This document shows, piece by piece, positions 56,012 to 64,000 of a stretch of DNA of 64,000 bases (its first letter is position 1; every line of letters begins with the position of its first letter). Source of the DNA: Rhizobium sp. Q54 (GTDB taxonomy: Bacteria; Pseudomonadota; Alphaproteobacteria; Micropepsales; Micropepsaceae); assembly GCA_945882615.1 (NCBI GenBank), contig CAMCWK010000016.1:1-64000 (forward strand), written 5' to 3'. A program made the translations under genes and the position numbers. Under the pieces are notes generated by a model that made no database searches, had not been told where the DNA came from, and worked only from the letters and a program-made list of their open reading frames with translations.

Positions 56012-57133
56012 ATGAAGATCAACGTCGAACGCGGCGCATTCCTCAAGGCGCTGAACCATGTGCAGAGCGTCGTCGAACGCCGCAACACCATTCCGATCCT
56101 GTCCAACGTCCTGATCGAGGCGGCCAAGGGCCAGCTCAAGCTCACCGCCACCGATCTCGATATCGAGATCGTGGAGGCCCTGCCCGCCGATGTGCTGCGC
56201 AACGGCTCGGCCACCGCGCCCGCCCACATGCTCTACGACATCGTGCGCAAATTGCCCGATGGCGCCCAGGTGCAGGTCGAACTGCTCTCCAGCGAAGGCG
56301 GCCGCCTGGCCGTGTCGGCGGGCACCTCGCGCTTTGAACTGTCCTGCTTGCCGCGCGAAGACTTCCCCCAGATGGCGGCGGGCGCCCTGCCCCACAAGTT
56401 CCGCCTGGCGGCGGACGATCTCAAGCGCATCATCGGCAAGACGCGCTTTGCCATCTCCACCGAGGAGACCCGCTATTACCTCAACGGCATCTATTTGCAT
56501 GCCGCCAAGGACTCCAAGCCGCCGGTGATGCGCGCGGTGGCGACCGATGGCCATCGCCTGGCCCGCTATGAGCTGGAACTGCCGGACGGCGCCGCCGACA
56601 TGCCGGGCGTGATCGTGCCGCGCAAGACGGTGGGCGAACTGGTCAAGCTTCTGGACGATGCCGATGGCGCCATCGACATCTCGCTGTCCGACACCAAGAT
56701 CCAGTTCGGCTTCAACGGCGTCGAGCTGACCTCCAAGCTGATCGACGGCAATTTCCCGCCCTATGAACGCGTGATCCCGTCCGGCAACGACAAGTCCCTG
56801 GCGCTGGAAGCCCGCGAGTTCGCCCAGTCGGTCGACCGCGTTTCCACCATCAGCGCCGACAAGACCCGCGCCGTGAAGCTGAACCTGTCCAAGGACAAGG
56901 TGACGCTGTCGGTGGTCAATCCGGAAAGCGGCACCGCCACCGAAGATGTCGGCGCCACCTACAGCGCGGGCGCGCTGGAGATCGGCTTCAATGCGCGCTA
57001 CCTGTTGGACATCACCAGCCAGATCGAGGGCAAGGAAGTGCGCTTCCTGCTGTCGGATGCGGGCTCCCCCGCCATTATCGAAGATGCGGAGGACGCGCGC
57101 ACGCTCTACGTCCTCATGCCTCTCAGGGTTTGA
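56012..57133 (+). CDS. dnaN: DNA polymerase III beta sliding clamp
   Basis: Ring clamp tethering the polymerase. MKINVERGAFLKALNHVQSV begins domain I, and the C-terminus ...ARTLYVLMPLRV is the family end with the MPLR-type hydrophobic pocket. 373 residues in three equal clamp domains. The reading frame is open upstream to 55862 but those residues do not belong to DnaN. Confidence 0.96.
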   Translation: MKINVERGAFLKALNHVQSVVERRNTIPILSNVLIEAAKGQLKLTATDLDIEIVEALPADVLRNGSATAPAHMLYDIVRKLPDGAQVQVELLSSEGGRLAVSAGTSRFELSCLPREDFPQMAAGALPHKFRLAADDLKRIIGKTRFAISTEETRYYLNGIYLHAAKDSKPPVMRAVATDGHRLARYELELPDGAADMPGVIVPRKTVGELVKLLDDADGAIDISLSDTKIQFGFNGVELTSKLIDGNFPPYERVIPSGNDKSLALEAREFAQSVDRVSTISADKTRAVKLNLSKDKVTLSVVNPESGTATEDVGATYSAGALEIGFNARYLLDITSQIEGKEVRFLLSDAGSPAIIEDAEDARTLYVLMPLRV

Positions 57134-57152
57134 TTTGACGCTTGCCGCCAAC

Positions 57153-60720
<3,568 letters not shown>

Positions 60721-61135
60721 TGCTGAAGGGCCTGCGCTTCCAGAAGCGGCTGCGCATCTTTCCCGGCCTCAGGATCAACCTGTCCAAGAGCGGGGCTTCG
60801 ACCACCCTGGGGCCGCGCGGCGCCGGCGTGAATATCGGCAAGGACGGCATCACCACCAATGCGGGCATTCCCGGCACTGGCCTGTCCTACCGCCAGAAGC
60901 TTGGCGGTGGCCGGGGCTGGCTCGGCGTGGTGCTGCTGGTCGCTGCGCTGGGCTGGTGGGCTTTCCAGAACAAGGATGTGATCGCCTCGTATCTCGCCCC
61001 CCCAGGCGTTCAGACCGGCGCCCAGATGGGCATCCATGCGCCTGTAAACACGGGGGCGCCCGGGCTGCGCTATGTCCGGCGCGATGGATCGGTTATTCGT
61101 GAAGAACCAAGCACTTCGGCGGCAACTCTCAAGAA

Positions 61136-61143
61136 AGAGTCGA
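61136..61143. repeat. Target site duplication, left copy
   Basis: AGAGTCGA directly abuts the left IS end and is repeated exactly at 62960-62967. Eight base pairs is the length expected for IS1595-family insertions. Confidence 0.93.
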
Positions 61144-61166
61144 GGGGTTTATATAGTATAGTGACC
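61144..61166 (+). repeat. Left terminal inverted repeat of the IS
   Basis: Begins GGGGTTTATATA and ends GTGACC. 18 of 23 positions match the reverse complement of the right end (62937-62959). Confidence 0.9.
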
Positions 61167-61191
61167 TAAGAAATCAGACGGGTCACCCTAA

Positions 61192-62100
61192 ATGCCTACC
61201 GCGCCTAAGGAATTTGCCAGCCTCCTCGAACTGACCACGGCCATCCCGGACGAGGCCGCCGCCATCGCCCATTTCACGGCGATCCGCTGGAAGAACGGCG
61301 AGTACTGCCCCTACTGCGGCCATGACAAGATTTACCACTTCAGCAACCTGCGGTCGCATAAGTGCGCCCAGTGCAAGGCCCGTTTTTCGATCAAAGTTGG
61401 GACCATTTTCGAGGACTCCAAACTGCCCCTCCGCACTTGGATGCTGGCGGTCTGGTTCATCTCCTCCCACAAGAAGGGCATCGCCAGCACCCAGTTGGCT
61501 AAGGACTTGAACGTCACCCAGAAGACGGCTTGGTTCATGATGCACCGCCTCCGCCATGCCGCCCGTACCCGGTCCTTCAATCGCCGCCTCAAGGGCGACG
61601 TAGAGGCCGATGAGACGTTCGTGGGCGGCAAGGACAAGAACCGGGTTACCCGCAAGCGTGGCGACAAGGCCAAGGCTGTGGTCATGGGGATGCTGGAGCG
61701 TAACGGCGAACTCCGCGCCTTCCAGATCGAAAAGGCTTGGGACGTTATCAAGGAAGTGGACAAGCATATTGAACCGGGTTCGCGCCTCCTGACGGACGAA
61801 TATCAGCCCTACCGTAAGGCCGCCCGTCAGACCGGCTTAGACCATGGCGCGGTTAAGCACAGCGGCGGCGAGTATGTCCGTGGCGATGTCCACTGCAATT
61901 CGATTGAGGGTTACTGGTCGCAGTTGAAGCGCCAGATTTTCGGTATCCATCACTGGGTTAGCCGCAAACACCTTAACCGCTATGTTGGTGAAAGCGTCTG
62001 GCGGTATAATCGCCGGGATGTGACCGAGCAGTTCCGGTTCAATGAAATACTCGCGGTCACTTGCGGAAGCCGCCTGACGTACCCGGAGTTGATCGCATGA
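61192..62100 (+). CDS. IS1595-family (ISXO2-like) transposase
   Basis: 302 residues. An N-terminal zinc ribbon has CPYCGHDKIYHF and CAQCKARFS. A HTH-like region follows (ISSHKKGIASTQLAKDLNVT, QKTAWFMMHRLRHA). The ISXO2-type DDE domain has the acidic residues in GDVEADETFVGGK, LLTDEYQPYRKA and CNSIEGYWSQLKRQIFG (Glu as the third residue). ATG is 26 bases inside the left repeat. The stop overlaps the next ORF by 4 bases (ATGA). No frameshift or truncation, so it is likely functional. Confidence 0.93.
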   Translation: MPTAPKEFASLLELTTAIPDEAAAIAHFTAIRWKNGEYCPYCGHDKIYHFSNLRSHKCAQCKARFSIKVGTIFEDSKLPLRTWMLAVWFISSHKKGIASTQLAKDLNVTQKTAWFMMHRLRHAARTRSFNRRLKGDVEADETFVGGKDKNRVTRKRGDKAKAVVMGMLERNGELRAFQIEKAWDVIKEVDKHIEPGSRLLTDEYQPYRKAARQTGLDHGAVKHSGGEYVRGDVHCNSIEGYWSQLKRQIFGIHHWVSRKHLNRYVGESVWRYNRRDVTEQFRFNEILAVTCGSRLTYPELIA

Positions 62101-62327
62101 CCGCCAGACCTCCAAAGGAAGTTTTTCTAGGCTTGGATATGCCCTTCGGTGAGGCCCTGGAACGCTATATCGGCGTCAACCCGAAAGAGTTGGAAGCCAA
62201 TATCGCCAAGGACAAATCGAAAAAGCCGCCGGGTGCCAAGAAAAAGAAGGCACCCGGCGCAAAGGCTAAGAACGTGATTTCACTGAAGGAGCGAAAGACG
62301 GCGCTTCGCCGTCGTGGGCGCGCGTGA
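62097..62327 (+). CDS. Small basic companion ORF of the IS element
   Basis: 76 residues coupled to the transposase by an ATGA overlap. The N-terminal half, VFLGLDMPFGEALERYIGVN, looks like a short folded helix pair, and the C-terminal half is Lys/Arg-rich (KSKKPPGAKKKKAPGAKAK, then RRRGRA). I recall similar MPFxEALxRxxxVxPKEL proteins next to IS1595-type transposases but know no function. Nucleic-acid binding is a reasonable guess from charge. The 3' end overlaps a GACGGCG/CGCCGTC hairpin. Confidence 0.7.
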   Translation: MTARPPKEVFLGLDMPFGEALERYIGVNPKELEANIAKDKSKKPPGAKKKKAPGAKAKNVISLKERKTALRRRGRA

Positions 62328-62936
62328 CGGAAGATTCCGCCAATGCCCAACGACAAGTTCGAGACGGCAGAAGCGGATGCGGTAGTACGGTTCAATCCAA
62401 AGCATGACGTTGGCCCTCCTTAGGCCATAGGGGATCGACCGCCGGAACGTGAGTCGGCACACGCTTGCTTGAGACAAGCGTGTGCGACCGCGCTAAGCGG
62501 TTTGGTTACGTGTTGACGATGGTGAAAGCCCTGATGCGCTCAGGGAGAGCGGGCGCCCGATTACGCCCGGCGGCAGCGCAGCCCGGGAAGCGTCCCGGTG
62601 GCGGTTAGGTTTTTAGACCAGCGAAAACGCGTCGCTATTAACTAAAGGGGAACGGCGTTAAGCGACTGTCCGCGCTAAGGAATCTGACATTCCTCTCAGG
62701 ACTGTGGGGTATGGCTCCGCCAGTGGAGGGTGAAACACCCCGCCACCTTCAGGAACCTAGGCTCCCGCACCAGACGGGAGTCGCCTCCCGATCCAGTACG
62801 ATGCGGTCTTTGCCGGAGTCTTTCTTCTTCTTATGGCGACGCCGGGTGTTCCGCCTGCCCTGATAAGGGCCTCTTTCGAGGAGTCCGAATCTGGGTCAGT
62901 ACCGGAAACCTATGCCCGTTTTGCAAATGCGACAAG
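62328..62936 (+). ncRNA. Candidate large structured noncoding segment of the IS
   Basis: About 610 bases between the small ORF and the right repeat. No ORF fits the genome's codon use. At least seven local hairpins are visible: CACACGCTTG/CAAGCGTGTG (62458-62484), CCCTGA/TCAGGG (62529-62545), GGGCG/CGCCC (62551-62568), CCGGGA/TCCCGG with AGCG loop (62583-62598), GTGG-GGGTG/CACCC-CCAC (62723-62746), CTCCCG/CGGGAG (62762-62780), and tandem GCCC/GGGC and CCTC/GAGG (62857-62881). Transcription and function are not shown by sequence; no known RNA class was recognised. Confidence 0.4.
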
Positions 62937-62959
62937 GGTCACAGTGATATATAAACGCC
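62937..62959 (-). repeat. Right terminal inverted repeat of the IS
   Basis: On the minus strand it starts GGCGTTTATATATCAC and ends GTGACC, pairing with the left end at 18 of 23 positions. Confidence 0.9.
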
Positions 62960-62967
62960 AGAGTCGA
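62960..62967. repeat. Target site duplication, right copy
   Basis: AGAGTCGA, identical to 61136-61143. Confidence 0.93.
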
Positions 62968-63077
62968 AGGGTGCGCAGGTCAGGTTGATCCAGGAAAACG
63001 GCGGCTGGGCCAAGGTGACGGACGGCAACATCACCGGCTTCATGCGCGCCAGCACGCTGGACTCCACAAGGCCCTAA
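62968..63077 (+). pseudogene. DUF4236/SH3 protein gene, 3' remnant
   Basis: Joining base 61143 directly to 62968 gives KKES-KGAQVRLIQENGG and then WAKVTDGNITGFMRASTLD to a TAA at 63075-63077. This completes the bacterial SH3 domain (the GWAKV...GFMRASTL strands are typical) and restores a 177-codon gene with no frameshift. The remnant has no start of its own and is presumably not translated. Confidence 0.88.
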
Positions 63078-63775
63078 GACCGGGCCAGCCGGTCGGCGAT
63101 GATGCGCTGAACCTGCGGGTTGGAGCAGATCGACATGTGCGCCCCGCTCACCTCCACAACCTCCACTTGAGGTCCGGCCTGCGGGCGTGCGGCTTCCCAT
63201 TCGATGATGCCGTCGTCGCGGCTGATGATGGCGGTCAACGGCACCGGCGGCGGCTCGGCGATGGCCGCCAGGTCCCTGATCTCCTGCGCATCCCACAGCA
63301 AAGCAGCGGCCTGGGCCAGCGGCGCCAGCGGCGTCACCACCGGCAGGTGGATGGGGCTGACCACCGTGATCACCCGCGCGATCCGGTCCGGGCAGGCCTT
63401 GGCCACCTGCCGGGCGACGGTACCGCCCAGACTGACGCCCACCAGCGACACGGGCCGGCCTTCGCGTTCCGCCAGATCGCAGATCTGCTTCTGAAGCCCG
63501 GCCATGACATGGCGCACCGGACCCAGATTGACCCCGCTGGTCCAGGATACGGGACGGAAATTCTGCCCGGAGAGAAAATCGCGCAGCCGCCCGGTGGACA
63601 TGTCGGGGGCGAGGAAGCCGGGTACGACGATCACGGGCTGGCCGGCGCCGCGCGCCGCATCGTCCGGAAAAGGGGGCGGCGACAGCGTGGCCTGGGTCAG
63701 GGCCATCATTTCGCGCGCCAGGGTGGCCGGCGAGACGCTGGCGTGAGACGGCGGCCAGACAGCGAAGCCGCTCAA
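63074..63775 (-). CDS. Alpha/beta hydrolase
   Basis: 233 residues. VIVVPGFLAPDMSTGRL starts the fold, the nucleophile elbow is LVGVSLGGTVARQVA, an Asp follows in IISRDDGIIEWEAA, and the His is probably in SGAHMSICSNP. The pattern resembles lipase/PGAP1-like hydrolases. The start is a TTG 4 bases after the argG stop; an internal ATG about 22 codons on is possible. It overlaps the DUF4236 remnant tail by 4 bases, convergently. Substrate unknown. Confidence 0.82.
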   Translation of the reverse strand: MSGFAVWPPSHASVSPATLAREMMALTQATLSPPPFPDDAARGAGQPVIVVPGFLAPDMSTGRLRDFLSGQNFRPVSWTSGVNLGPVRHVMAGLQKQICDLAEREGRPVSLVGVSLGGTVARQVAKACPDRIARVITVVSPIHLPVVTPLAPLAQAAALLWDAQEIRDLAAIAEPPPVPLTAIISRDDGIIEWEAARPQAGPQVEVVEVSGAHMSICSNPQVQRIIADRLARS

Positions 63776-63778
63776 GCG

Positions 63779-64000
63779 CTATTTCCCAACTTTGCGCTTG
63801 CGCATGGCCAGGGTCCGCAGGCGCAGGGCGTTGAGCTTGATGAAGCCCGCCGCGTCCTTCTGGTCATAGGCGCCCTGGTCGTCCTCGAAGGTCACCAGGC
63901 TTTCGCTGTAGAGCGACAGGGGCGAGGAACGGCCCACCACCTCGGTATTGCCCTTGTAGAGCTTCAGCCGGACCGTGCCGGTGACATATTCCTGGCTGCG
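63779..64000 (-). CDS. argG: Argininosuccinate synthase, C-terminal part (runs off window)
   Basis: Joins citrulline and aspartate in arginine synthesis. The 73 visible residues include [31 protein letters not shown] and [15 protein letters not shown] before the TAG stop, matching the ArgG C-terminal oligomerisation region. The N-terminal catalytic part lies beyond base 64000. The hydrolase gene follows closely and may be cotranscribed. Confidence 0.93.
   Translation of the reverse strand, partial: RSQEYVTGTVRLKLYKGNTEVVGRSSPLSLYSESLVTFEDDQGAYDQKDAAGFIKLNALRLRTLAMRKRKVGK

Larger units (their letters stand above)
61144..62959 (+). mobile_element. Complete IS1595-family element (1816 bp)
   Basis: Bounded by 23-bp imperfect terminal inverted repeats and 8-bp direct repeats. 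It contains a transposase gene, an overlapping small basic ORF and about 600 bases without coding signal. Subterminal GTGACC and GGTCAC motifs lie inside both ends. At 1.8 kb it is longer than the simple ~0.7-1.1 kb IS1595-family elements, the excess being the 3' noncoding segment. The intact ends and exact target duplication suggest a recent insertion. Confidence 0.92.

Noticed and set aside
62730-62954. 74-codon Cys-containing ORF inside the IS noncoding segment (several CxxC pairs, ending at the right repeat)
   Set aside because: It starts with GTG inside a hairpin, uses many codons rare elsewhere here (AGG, AGA, CTA, CGA), and runs into the terminal repeat. The zinc-ribbon look is probably chance.
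61144-62959. IStron or group II intron interpretation of the IS element
   Set aside because: No domain V-like hairpin, no reverse transcriptase, and no group I core (P3-P7) that I could pick out. The end structure fits plain IS1595 transposition. Left open only as a test for the noncoding segment.

Overview
The window is a high-GC, gene-dense stretch of an alphaproteobacterial chromosome. The lineage call rests on gene order: folK-rpoZ-rsh-pyrE-pdxJ-acpS-lepB-rnc-era-recO on one strand, dapA-smpB next to a soluble lytic transglycosylase, gatCAB, pyrB with a dihydroorotase-like partner, and mutM-echA-rpsT-(rhodanese)-dnaA-dnaN-recF-gyrB. The exact family cannot be fixed from sequence alone; a Micropepsales/Rhizomicrobium-like relative is a guess.

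Layout. 1-1039: the 5' end of tuf preceded by tRNA-Gly and tRNA-Tyr (all minus). 1281-3572: rlmB-type rRNA methyltransferase, a 26-residue membrane peptide and an L,D-transpeptidase. 3674-14264: a long minus-strand housekeeping run from folK to parC. 14318-20695: NYN-domain protein, type-5 uracil-DNA glycosylase, smpB, dapA, slt, a Sel1-repeat protein, a GST and a 21-residue Lys/Ala peptide gene. 20931-24216: gatCAB. 24290-30067: ruvX, an MFS transporter, pyrB, a catalytically degenerate dihydroorotase, plsY, dprA. 30463-35652: topA, rnr, rpmG. 35693-40546: a glycerolipid-flavoured group (glpD, lipid kinase, alkyl-DHAP-synthase-like flavoprotein, esterase). 40949-44014: coaBC, dut, Rrf2 regulator, cysK. 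44115-51113: small membrane protein, glpQ, TPR-methyltransferase fusion, MATE pump, ubiB, ubiE. 51184-60720: mutM, echA, rpsT, rhodanese, dnaA, dnaN, recF, gyrB. 60720-63077: a DUF4236/SH3 gene split by a complete IS1595-family element. 63074-64000: an alpha/beta hydrolase and the 3' end of argG.

Most genes are core replication, repair, translation, nucleotide and envelope functions, with many 1-4 base overlaps that point to translational coupling. The accessory content is small but informative. The IS1595 element (61144-62959) has 23-bp imperfect terminal repeats, an 8-bp target duplication, a transposase, a lysine-rich companion ORF and about 600 bases of hairpin-dense noncoding sequence with no obvious role. 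Removing it with one duplication copy rebuilds a 177-codon host gene in frame. Two families of dispersed palindromic repeats (four and two copies) sit between or at the ends of genes, and one appears to have lengthened PdxJ. Other points of interest are the pseudoenzyme next to pyrB, the very basic 21-residue peptide with a palindrome-rich upstream region, and the AT-rich, repeat-bearing control region before dnaA.
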